Assembly: GCA_964511405.1 (NCBI GenBank)
Contig: CAZEFK010000004.1
Span: 7,488-71,487 of the forward strand
DNA length: 64,000 nt
Origin: CAZEFK01 sp964511405
GTDB taxonomy: Bacteria > Pseudomonadota > Alphaproteobacteria > Elsterales > Elsteraceae
Direction: 5' to 3'
Shown: piece after piece, positions 17,540 to 24,935 of the stretch
How the letters are laid out: each line of letters begins with the position of its first letter
How positions within the stretch are numbered: the stretch's first letter is position 1
Translations under genes and position numbers: made by a program
Notes under the pieces: model-generated
The model's database searches: none
Seen by the model: the letters and a program-made list of their open reading frames with translations, nothing else
What the model was told of the DNA's origin: nothing

Positions 17540-18372
17540 TAACGAATCCTTGCGGCCAAGCGCAGCGCCGCCTGGGTCAGGATGCCGGTGTCGGCGAACT
17601 CGTCGAGGATCGAGAAGTGGTTGTGCCCGGGCAGCCCGACCACCGGGGTCGGCAGCCCGGCGGCCTGGCGCAGGGCGGCGAAATCGGCCGATTGCCGCAC
17701 CAGTTCCGGCCGCTCGGCGCTGCCGACGCCGATCGCCAGCGGCACGCCCGCCGGCCCGGGATGGCGCATCGGGCTGAATGCCGCGGCGGCCGCCGCGTCC
17801 AGCTGCAGCTTGTCGTTCAGGCCCGAGAGGCGGATCGGCTCCAGGTCGAACAGGCCGCTGATCGCCAAACCACCGATCACGCCGGGCAGGTCCAGGCACA
17901 GCGCCGTCAGGTGGCCGCCCGCGGAATGTCCGCTGACCACGATGCGCGCCGGATCGCCGCCGAACTCGGCGGCATGCGCCGCCACCCAGGCGACACCGCG
18001 CCTGACCTCGTCGACGATGCGCGCCATCCGCGCTTCGGGCGCCAGCGTGTATTCGAGCAGCACCACCTGGAAGCCGGCGCGGACCGGTCCGTCGGCGATG
18101 ACGCTGAAGGTCTCCTTGACCTGGCTCTGCCAATAGCCGCCATGGATGAACACCAGCACCGGCGCGCCCGACCCCGGATGGGTGAACAGATCGAGGGTCT
18201 CGCGAGGGGTCGGGCCATAAGCCAGGTCGCGGCCGCCCGGCAGCCGGCCGCGCGTGGCCGCGCTGCCGGCGATCCAGCGCTCGCGGATTTGCTCGACGTC
18301 CGGCACCGTCTTGCTGTTGCTGTAGGCGTCGTCGAGGGCCGCCCGGTCCATGCCGCGATAGGTTTCGGTCAT
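17539..18372 (-). CDS. Alpha/beta hydrolase, kynurenine formamidase-like
   Basis: 277-residue serine hydrolase of the BD-FAE/arylformamidase group. The oxyanion motif is 'VFIHGGYW' near residue 75, the nucleophile elbow is 'SGHSAGGHL' near 148, and the catalytic His lies in 'LPGHNHFSIL'. The N-terminal helix 'LDDAYSNSKTVPD' is typical of alpha/beta-fold kynurenine formamidases, which turn N-formylkynurenine into kynurenine. It overlaps the DUF1045 gene upstream by 4 bases and the transglutaminase gene by 1. A link to the anthranilate-like cluster 3 kb away is attractive but unproven, since other members of the family cleave simple esters. Confidence 0.8.
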   Translation of the reverse strand: MTETYRGMDRAALDDAYSNSKTVPDVEQIRERWIAGSAATRGRLPGGRDLAYGPTPRETLDLFTHPGSGAPVLVFIHGGYWQSQVKETFSVIADGPVRAGFQVVLLEYTLAPEARMARIVDEVRRGVAWVAAHAAEFGGDPARIVVSGHSAGGHLTALCLDLPGVIGGLAISGLFDLEPIRLSGLNDKLQLDAAAAAAFSPMRHPGPAGVPLAIGVGSAERPELVRQSADFAALRQAAGLPTPVVGLPGHNHFSILDEFADTGILTQAALRLAARIR

Positions 18373-19040
18373 CCCAGCCTCACGCGCCGCTGCAGCCGGA
18401 AGGGCTCGCCGGGCGGCTCCACGAACAGGGCGATTTCGTCGATGCGCAACGGCTCGCCCAGGGCCGGCGCAATGAGCGGCTCCAGCACCCGGGCGACCAT
18501 GTCGCGCTCGGGCTCGGGCAGCGAATCGGACAGGGTGACGTGGAACCGGAAGCGGTCGAGCACGTAGGGATAGCCCCAGGTCTCGTAGAGCTGGCGCTCA
18601 TGGTCGGTCAGCGGCGCCCCCAGCCGGCGCTGGCGCTCGGCCTCGGTCGGCGGCGCCCGCAGCGAGTCCAGCTCGGTCACGCAGGCGGCGGCCAGGGCGT
18701 CGACATCAGGCGCCGGCCCATCGGGGACCAGGGCCAGGAAGCGTCCGATGGCGCGCAGCGCCAGGGGCGGTCCCATGGCCGGCCGGAGCCGCCCGGCCAG
18801 CGCCGCCAAGGCGGCCTCCAGGCGGTCCGGGCCGATGCCCTGGGCGAGGCGGAACGGCGCCTTCAGCGTGGCGTGCAGCCCGTAGCGCCGGGGCTCGGCG
18901 GTCACCGCGGCGGGATCGATCGGCAGTCCCGGCCAGGGCCGGGGCTCGGCGCCGGTCTCGGGATCGCGGCCCAGCCAGCGGCAGCCGAGGTCCCAGAGCG
19001 TGGAGGCGCGGGGCGGGGCCCAGTAGATCGCGTACCGCAG
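18369..19040 (-). CDS. DUF1045 family protein, 2H phosphoesterase-like (phosphonate-operon associated)
   Basis: 223 residues. Two His motifs, 'HATLKAPF' and 'FHVTLS', mark the 2H phosphoesterase fold; family members occur in phosphonate-use operons, with unknown reaction. Homologues as I recall begin 'MRYAIY'; here the matching 'RYAIYW' is preceded by a CTG codon (19038-19040) and no ATG, GTG or TTG is available in frame without a long overlap into the HD gene. GAGGG sits five bases upstream of that CTG and overlaps the HD stop, so CTG initiation is the best reading. The stop overlaps the hydrolase start by 4 bases. Confidence 0.72.
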   Translation of the reverse strand: MRYAIYWAPPRASTLWDLGCRWLGRDPETGAEPRPWPGLPIDPAAVTAEPRRYGLHATLKAPFRLAQGIGPDRLEAALAALAGRLRPAMGPPLALRAIGRFLALVPDGPAPDVDALAAACVTELDSLRAPPTEAERQRRLGAPLTDHERQLYETWGYPYVLDRFRFHVTLSDSLPEPERDMVARVLEPLIAPALGEPLRIDEIALFVEPPGEPFRLQRRVRLG

Positions 19041-19048
19041 GACGTCCC

Positions 19049-19615
19049 TCAGATCACCGATATCCCCGCCCGCTCGACCAGGCAGCCCCGCACGATCGGC
19101 AGGAAATGCGCCAGCGGCGGCGTGCGCAGGCCCGCGATCTTGGCGTGATCGTCCCAGCGCCGCAAGCTGACAGCGGCCCGGGCATGGGGCTGGGCTTCCC
19201 ACAGCTCGGCTTCGTCGGGGGCCATCGGCCCGCCTTGCAGCACCAAGCTGCGCTCCGACGCGAACGACAGAGTGGCGCGATAGTCTGATTCGGTCGCGCA
19301 CAGATAGCGCTTGGCCGGCACATGCAGGCGCACGGGCTCGGTGACATCAGGGCCGAAGGCGTTGGCCAGCCAGCCGGCGCCGATCTCCTCGTGGCGCCGG
19401 TCGATGCCGTGCGCGGCGGCATCGGGAAAATGCTTGTCGACCAGATGCCCGATGTCATGCAGCAGAGCCGCGGTAATCAGCGCCGGCGCGGCGCCGGCCG
19501 CCTCGGCCAGGGCCGCGCATTGCAAGGCGTGCTCGCGCTGGCTGACGGCTTCATCGCCATATTGTGTCATGCCCTCGACATTGAACAGCTCGATCAGCCT
19601 TGCGAATGTGTTCAT
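19049..19615 (-). CDS. HD-domain oxygenase, PhnZ-like
   Basis: 188-residue HD protein of the phosphonate-degradation-associated HDIG family. Metal-ligand candidates are His29, His53-Asp54, His75, His98 and Asp156, and Tyr19/Glu22 precede His29. The Tyr-x2-Glu-x6-His spacing and the later positions match, with a shift of 5, those I recall for PhnZ, a mixed-valent di-iron oxygenase cleaving 2-amino-1-hydroxyethylphosphonate to glycine and phosphate. The usual partner PhnY (a 2-oxoglutarate dioxygenase) is not in this window. It leads the HD-DUF1045-hydrolase-transglutaminase operon. The 213 bases upstream, shared with the divergent CNNM gene, show no obvious operator. Confidence 0.8.
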   Translation of the reverse strand: MNTFARLIELFNVEGMTQYGDEAVSQREHALQCAALAEAAGAAPALITAALLHDIGHLVDKHFPDAAAHGIDRRHEEIGAGWLANAFGPDVTEPVRLHVPAKRYLCATESDYRATLSFASERSLVLQGGPMAPDEAELWEAQPHARAAVSLRRWDDHAKIAGLRTPPLAHFLPIVRGCLVERAGISVI

Positions 19616-19828
19616 CGTGCCCCTCCCGGCCGGCCCGCTCCATGGCCAGCCTAGGGGTCATCATGTGACAACTCCTATCGCCGGCCGGTTCGGTCGACAT
19701 GCGCAGCGCATTTGACGCGGCGCGGGACATGCCTCACATATGCCTTTTGCCCGTTGCCGTCCGGATCAGACCGGCGCGGCTGCGGGCGGTCCATTCGGAA
19801 CGGCCCGGGTGCGGGCCGGCCCCTCTTT

Positions 19829-21130
19829 ATGGTGCTGCAGCTTCTTATCGTCCTGGCCCTGATCGCGCTGAACGGCTTCTTCGCCATGGTGGAAATGGCT
19901 GTGGTCGCGGCGCGCAGGGCGCGGCTCAAGGAGCGCGCGGAGCGCGGCGACAAGGGGGCTGCCGCGGCGCTGGAGATCGCCGCCGACCCCACCCGGTTCC
20001 TGTCGACCGTCCAGATCGGCATCACCCTGGTCAGCATCCTGACCGGCGCCTTCGGCGGCACGCGCCTGGGGTCCGCCCTGGCCGGCACCCTGGCCGCGAT
20101 CCCGGTCCTGGCGCCCTATGCCGACGCCCTGGGCATCGGGCTGGTGGTGATCGCCATCTCGCTGACCACGCTGGTGCTGGGCGAACTGGTGCCCAAACGC
20201 CTGGCGCTGGCCAATCCCGAAGGGCTGGCGGCGGCGCTGGCGCGGCTGATGCGCGTCCTGGCCCGGCTGGCCGCGCCGCTCGCCTGGGTGCTGGGGCGCA
20301 CCACCGAGGCGCTGTTGCGACTGATCCCGGGGCTGCCCACCAATCGGGCCCTGGTCACCGACGAGGAGATCCGGGTGCTGATGCGCGAGGGTGCCGAGGC
20401 CGGCCATTTCGAGGAGGCCGAGCGCGCCATGGTCGAGATGGTGCTGCGCCTGGGCGACAAGCGGGTCAGCGCGCTGATGACGCCGCGCACCCAGATGGAG
20501 GTCCTGGACCTGGACGACCCGCCCGAGGAGACCCGGGCCAAGATCCGGTCCAGCCCGCATTCGCGCTTCCCGGTGATCCAGGGCAGCCTCGCCCGCGTCG
20601 CCGGCTTCTTGCAGACCAAGGACCTGATGGCCGCGACCCTGGCCGGCGCGCCGTTCGACCTGCGCGCGCTGATCCGGCCGGCGGTGTTCCTGCCCGACAC
20701 CCAGCCGGCGTTGAAGGCGTTGGAGATGTTCAAGCGCTCGGGCGTGCCGATCGCGCTGATCGTGGACGAATATGGCGACATCCAGGGCCTGGTCACCTTG
20801 ACCGACCTGCTGGAGGCGGTGGTCGGCGACATCCCCGAGAGCGCGAACGAGGAGCCCGACGCCGTCCGGCGCGAGGATGGATCCTGGCTGATCGATGGCA
20901 TGATGCCGTTCGATGCCGTCCAGGACCTGGTCGGGATCGGCCATCTGGAGGACGACGACAGCATGACCTACAGCACCCTGGGCGGGTTCATGATGGCCCA
21001 GCTGAAGCGGATCCCGGCGATCGCCGATGCGGTCGATGTCGACGGCTACCGGTTCGAGGTCCTGGACATGGACGGGCGCCGGGTCGACCGCGTGCTGGTG
21101 GTGCCGCCCAGATCCGAGGCCCAGGGATGA
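19829..21130 (+). CDS. Hemolysin family protein: CNNM (DUF21), CBS pair, CorC/HlyC domain
   Basis: 433-residue membrane protein. An N-terminal DUF21/CNNM domain (about 1-185) has three to four hydrophobic segments, including '[20 protein letters not shown]' and '[20 protein letters not shown]' and the conserved '[10 protein letters not shown]'. A CBS pair follows (about 200-335; '[11 protein letters not shown]', '[18 protein letters not shown]'). The CorC_HlyC domain closes the protein ('[12 protein letters not shown]'). The family is linked to Mg/Co or Na efflux; the hemolysin name is historical. The ATG at 19829 starts directly at the first membrane segment. The ribosome-binding site is weak and an in-frame ATG exists at 19712. 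Confidence 0.88.
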   Translation: MVLQLLIVLALIALNGFFAMVEMAVVAARRARLKERAERGDKGAAAALEIAADPTRFLSTVQIGITLVSILTGAFGGTRLGSALAGTLAAIPVLAPYADALGIGLVVIAISLTTLVLGELVPKRLALANPEGLAAALARLMRVLARLAAPLAWVLGRTTEALLRLIPGLPTNRALVTDEEIRVLMREGAEAGHFEEAERAMVEMVLRLGDKRVSALMTPRTQMEVLDLDDPPEETRAKIRSSPHSRFPVIQGSLARVAGFLQTKDLMAATLAGAPFDLRALIRPAVFLPDTQPALKALEMFKRSGVPIALIVDEYGDIQGLVTLTDLLEAVVGDIPESANEEPDAVRREDGSWLIDGMMPFDAVQDLVGIGHLEDDDSMTYSTLGGFMMAQLKRIPAIADAVDVDGYRFEVLDMDGRRVDRVLVVPPRSEAQG

Positions 21131-21960
21131 AGCCCGCGGCCGCCCGCGGCCTGATCGCCGAGCTGCCCCAGCGGGACGAGACCCGGCCGGACGGGGCCCA
21201 GCCGGACGAAGAGGGGGCGCCGCCGGCCAAGGCGCCGGCCGCCGGCCGCCGGCGCAACCTGCACAAGTACCTGGCCAACACGCTCGGCCGCGACATCGTC
21301 GGCGGCGTCTATCGGCCGGGCGACCAGCTGCCGACCGAGTTCGCGCTGCGCGACCAGCTGGCGGTGTCGCGCACCGCCCTGCGCGAGGCCTATCGGGTGC
21401 TGGCGGCCAAGGGGCTGATCACCTCGCGGCCGAATGTCGGGACCCGGGTGCGGCCGCGGGCCGACTGGAACCTGCTCGATCCCGACGTGCTGGGCTGGCA
21501 GCTGGAGGTGACACCCAGCCTGGACTTCATGACCGAGCTGTTCGACCTGCGGCTGATGGTCGAGCCTCTGGCCGCGGCGCGGGCGGCCGAGACCGGCACG
21601 CCCGAGCTGCTGGCCCGGATCGCGGCCGCGTACGCCGACATGGAGCGGTTCAAGGACGGCGCCGGCGATCTGATCAAGGCCGACCTGCGCTTTCACCAGG
21701 CGATCCTGGCGGCCAGCGGCAACGCCCTGATCAGCGCGCTGGGCGGGCTGATCAACACCGCCCTGGTCGGCTCGTTCAAGCTCAGCTGGGACGGTGCGGC
21801 GCGCATGTCCGGCCAGCGCCTGCTGCAGCACAAGGCCGTGCTGGACGGCATCAGCGTGCGCCGGCCGGATGCCGCGCGCGCGGCCATGGTCGAGCTGTTG
21901 GAGGTGACCATGATGGACGTGCGCCGCGGCCTCAAGCATCGGCAGCGCAACGGCGGCTGA
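21127..21960 (+). CDS. FadR/GntR family transcriptional regulator
   Basis: 277 residues. A disordered charged N-terminus (about 1-38) precedes the GntR winged helix ('[20 protein letters not shown]' and '[18 protein letters not shown]', about 60-105). The FCD all-helical effector domain follows (about 125-265), with '[12 protein letters not shown]', '[10 protein letters not shown]' and 'QHKAVLDGI' carrying its conserved metal-binding Asp and His residues. FadR-type regulators with FCD domains sense organic or sugar acids. It overlaps the CNNM gene by 4 bases although its targets are probably elsewhere; no palindrome was found nearby. Confidence 0.9.
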   Translation: MKPAAARGLIAELPQRDETRPDGAQPDEEGAPPAKAPAAGRRRNLHKYLANTLGRDIVGGVYRPGDQLPTEFALRDQLAVSRTALREAYRVLAAKGLITSRPNVGTRVRPRADWNLLDPDVLGWQLEVTPSLDFMTELFDLRLMVEPLAAARAAETGTPELLARIAAAYADMERFKDGAGDLIKADLRFHQAILAASGNALISALGGLINTALVGSFKLSWDGAARMSGQRLLQHKAVLDGISVRRPDAARAAMVELLEVTMMDVRRGLKHRQRNGG

Positions 21961-22004
21961 CCGGCTACACTTTCCCCAACGATAACACCGTCGGGGAGGG
22001 TGGC

Positions 22005-24353
22005 ATGTCGATCCGGATCCGGATCTTTGGCGGATTTCTCCTGGTCCTGGGGCTGACCATGGGCGTGGCCGCGGTCGGATGGCTGGGCCTGAGCGGCTAT
22101 GCCCGGCGGGTCGATGTCGCGGCGGCGGCCCAAGCGCTGGCCGGGCGGATCGATGCGCTCGCCCTGGCCGCCGCGCGCGCGGTCGCGGGGCCGGGCGGCG
22201 ACGGGGCCCAGGTGGCCGCCGCGCTGGCCGAGGTCCGCGCCGGTATCGACGCCCTGCGCGCGGTCGCCCGCGACGACGGCGGCACCATCGACAGCGTCCA
22301 GGCCTCGATCGACGCCGTGCAGCAACATCTGGCCGACTATGCCGAGCAGGATCGCGCGCGGATGGCGCTGGTCGCCCGGCGGGCCCGGCTGATCGACCAG
22401 TTCGAGGCCGTCGCCAGCGAAATTGCTGCCGCCCAGGCCGAGACGCTCAAGACCGCGGCCGACGCGGTCAAGGCCGGCCGCGCCGAGCAGCAGGCGGGCA
22501 TGACCGCGGTCCAGGTGAGCCAGTTCCTGATGGACGGCATGGCCGCCCTGCGCGTCGCCGAGGCGCGGATGCTGGCCGCGGCCGACGCGCCGCGCGAGCC
22601 GGTGACGGCGGCTGCCAACCGGGTCATGGTCCTGGCCCGGAACCTGGAGAAGCGGCCGGGCGCGGCGGAGACGGCGCCCACGCTGCTGGCCGCGATCGGC
22701 GCCTATCGCGACCGCCTGTCCAGCCATGACGACGCCGGGCTGCCGGCAGCTTCCGACGCGCTGCAACATGCGGCGCAGGCGGTGCAGGCGGCGTTCGCGG
22801 CCAAGCTGACGTCGCTCACCAGCCAGGTCGACGACCAGCAGTACCGTCTCGGCAACGCCACGGCCTTCCGGACCGCGGCGCTCGAGGTCAGCGCGCTGGC
22901 GCTGCGCGAGCGGGTGGACGAGCTGGCGCTGGTCTATCGCGGCGACGCCGGCGCCGCCAAGGCGATCGTGGCCACGGCCGACGCCATCGAAAAGGCGGCG
23001 CAGGACCTGGTCTACCGGGTCAACCAGCCCGAGACCGAGGCCAAGATCAAGGCGCTGATGGCCCAGATCGGCGACTACAAGGCCGGTCTGAAACAGCTGG
23101 TGGACGCGCGCGATCGCCAGCAGGTGCTACTGGGCCAGGTCGATGCCGCGGCCGCGGCCGCGGTCGCCGCGGCCCACGGCCTGAACGATGCCCAGATCGC
23201 AGCCATGGAGCGGGAGCATCGCCGGGCCAACCTGTTGCTGACCGGCGGCGTCGGCCTGGCCCTGGTGCTGGGCGTGGCCCTGGCGCTGGCGATCGGGCGC
23301 AGCATCACCGGGCCGCTGGGGGCGCTCGCCCAGGTCATGGGCCGCCTGGCGGCCGGCGACAAGAGCGTCGAGATCCCCGGCCGCAACCGGCGCGACGAGC
23401 TGCGCCATGTCGCGGCGGCGGTCGCGGTGTTCCGCGACAACGCCCTGGCGATCGACCGCATGGCCGCCGAGCGCACCGAGGCCGAGGCGCGGGCCGAGGC
23501 CGAGAAGCGGCAGGCCTTGGCCGGGCTGGCCGAGAGCCTGGAGCAGACGGTCAGCGCGGTCATCCGGTCGATCCGCACCGCGGCCCACGACCTGCGCGCG
23601 ACGGCCGCGAGCCTGACCTCCAACGCCGAAGAGACCAACCGCCAGGCCTCGGCCGCGGCCTCGTCGTCGGGCACCGCGCTGGCCAACGTCCAGGCGGTCG
23701 CCCAGGCGGCCGAGGAGCTGTCGGCCTCGATCGCCGAGATCGGGCGCAAGGCGGCGACCTCGGTGGCGGTGGCCACCCGCGCGATCGACGATTCCAACCG
23801 GACCACCGAACGCATGAGCGAGCTCAGCCAGGCCGCCGAGCGCATCGAGACGGTGGTGCAGCTGATCCACCAGATCGCCGCCCAGACCAACCTCTTGGCG
23901 CTCAACGCCACCATCGAGGCGGCGCGCGCCGGCGACGCCGGCAAGGGCTTTGCCGTGGTGGCCAGCGAAGTCAAGCAACTGGCCGACCAGACCGCGCGCG
24001 CCACCGACGACATCGCGACCCAGATCGCCGCCATCCAGCTGGCGACCCGGGAGGCCGCCGGCGCCATCGCCGGGATCGGCCGCACCATCGGCGAGATGGG
24101 CGAGATCACCGTCGCCATCTCGACGGCGGTCGAACAACAGGGCCAGGCCGCCCACGCCATCGCCCAGAACGTGCAGCAGGCGGCCAGCGGCACGGCCGGC
24201 GCCTCGGCCAACATCGGCGGCGTCACCACGGCCGCCCGCGAGACCGGCGACGCCGCCGGCGCCGTGCTGTCCGCGGCGGCGGCGCTGGCCCAGGATTCGG
24301 ATGCCCTGCACAGCCAGGTCCACCATTTTGTGCAGCAGGTGGCGAACGGATGA
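22005..24353 (+). CDS. Methyl-accepting chemotaxis protein
   Basis: 782 residues. Membrane segment 1 is at about 7-27 and segment 2 at about 408-430 ('[20 protein letters not shown]'), bounding a large helical periplasmic domain of nearly 380 residues rich in Ala. A HAMP domain follows, then the MA signalling domain, whose hairpin tip is about 615-650 ('[20 protein letters not shown]', '[18 protein letters not shown]'). There is no C-terminal NWETF-type pentapeptide. No che genes are nearby, so it is an orphan receptor feeding a chemotaxis array encoded elsewhere. The large sensor domain resembles helical-bundle sensors, but I cannot name its ligand. Confidence 0.93.
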   Translation: MSIRIRIFGGFLLVLGLTMGVAAVGWLGLSGYARRVDVAAAAQALAGRIDALALAAARAVAGPGGDGAQVAAALAEVRAGIDALRAVARDDGGTIDSVQASIDAVQQHLADYAEQDRARMALVARRARLIDQFEAVASEIAAAQAETLKTAADAVKAGRAEQQAGMTAVQVSQFLMDGMAALRVAEARMLAAADAPREPVTAAANRVMVLARNLEKRPGAAETAPTLLAAIGAYRDRLSSHDDAGLPAASDALQHAAQAVQAAFAAKLTSLTSQVDDQQYRLGNATAFRTAALEVSALALRERVDELALVYRGDAGAAKAIVATADAIEKAAQDLVYRVNQPETEAKIKALMAQIGDYKAGLKQLVDARDRQQVLLGQVDAAAAAAVAAAHGLNDAQIAAMEREHRRANLLLTGGVGLALVLGVALALAIGRSITGPLGALAQVMGRLAAGDKSVEIPGRNRRDELRHVAAAVAVFRDNALAIDRMAAERTEAEARAEAEKRQALAGLAESLEQTVSAVIRSIRTAAHDLRATAASLTSNAEETNRQASAAASSSGTALANVQAVAQAAEELSASIAEIGRKAATSVAVATRAIDDSNRTTERMSELSQAAERIETVVQLIHQIAAQTNLLALNATIEAARAGDAGKGFAVVASEVKQLADQTARATDDIATQIAAIQLATREAAGAIAGIGRTIGEMGEITVAISTAVEQQGQAAHAIAQNVQQAASGTAGASANIGGVTTAARETGDAAGAVLSAAAALAQDSDALHSQVHHFVQQVANG

Positions 24354-24404
24354 GCGACGAGCGGCTGGGTGCGGCGGGCGGTGCGGGGGCGCCGCCCGGT
24401 GGCG

Positions 24405-24935
24405 CTACGCCGCAAGAAGCAGGTGGTCGGCCAGCAGCGCCGTGAGCGACCGTGCCCATGTCGTGGGGACGAAGACGAGGAAGTTTTCGGCGGTCTTCCG
24501 GTCGATCAGAACACCCACATGGTGCAGCCCGGTCTGGGCGAACGTGCCCGATGGGAAGGCCGCCTCCGAGAAGTCCAACGGCACCACCCGGCTCAACAGC
24601 CCTGCCGCACCCGGCCCTGCGATCGAGAGGCAGATCCGAGCCTCCGATAGATCGAGAATGGCGACGTCCGCCGTGCTCGAGACGCCAAGCTTCGCCTCCG
24701 ACTGCACCAGCAGGCGATCGGGCGCCAGCCGCCACGCCGTCGCCAGGCCCGTGCTCGAAGATTCGCGATGGTCCCGAGGGAGCGGGAGGGCAATGGAGCG
24801 TAGCAGGCGTTCTGCCGCTGCTTCGAACCCGCTCCAGCCGGCGAGCTGGGTCAAGCAGCCGATCTCGACCTCGTCGACAGTAACCCGAGTTCCGTCGCTC
24901 AGTGATCCGCTCACGGGCAAACCATGCCTAACCAT
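24405..24935 (-). CDS. soxG: Sarcosine oxidase gamma subunit family protein
   Basis: 176-residue small subunit of heterotetrameric sarcosine-oxidase-type enzymes, recognised from position and from 'WSGFEAAAERLLRS', 'AWRLAPDRLLVQSE', 'ARICLSIAGPGAAGLLSR' and 'GVLIDRKTAENFLVFVP', which echo the GcvT-like fold of SoxG. The start overlaps the alpha-subunit stop by 8 bases. It ends the aspartase-soxBDAG operon and is convergent with the chemoreceptor; the 51-base gap is GC-rich without a clear terminator. Gamma subunits diverge fast, so the family call leans on operon context. Confidence 0.8.
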   Translation of the reverse strand: MVRHGLPVSGSLSDGTRVTVDEVEIGCLTQLAGWSGFEAAAERLLRSIALPLPRDHRESSSTGLATAWRLAPDRLLVQSEAKLGVSSTADVAILDLSEARICLSIAGPGAAGLLSRVVPLDFSEAAFPSGTFAQTGLHHVGVLIDRKTAENFLVFVPTTWARSLTALLADHLLLAA

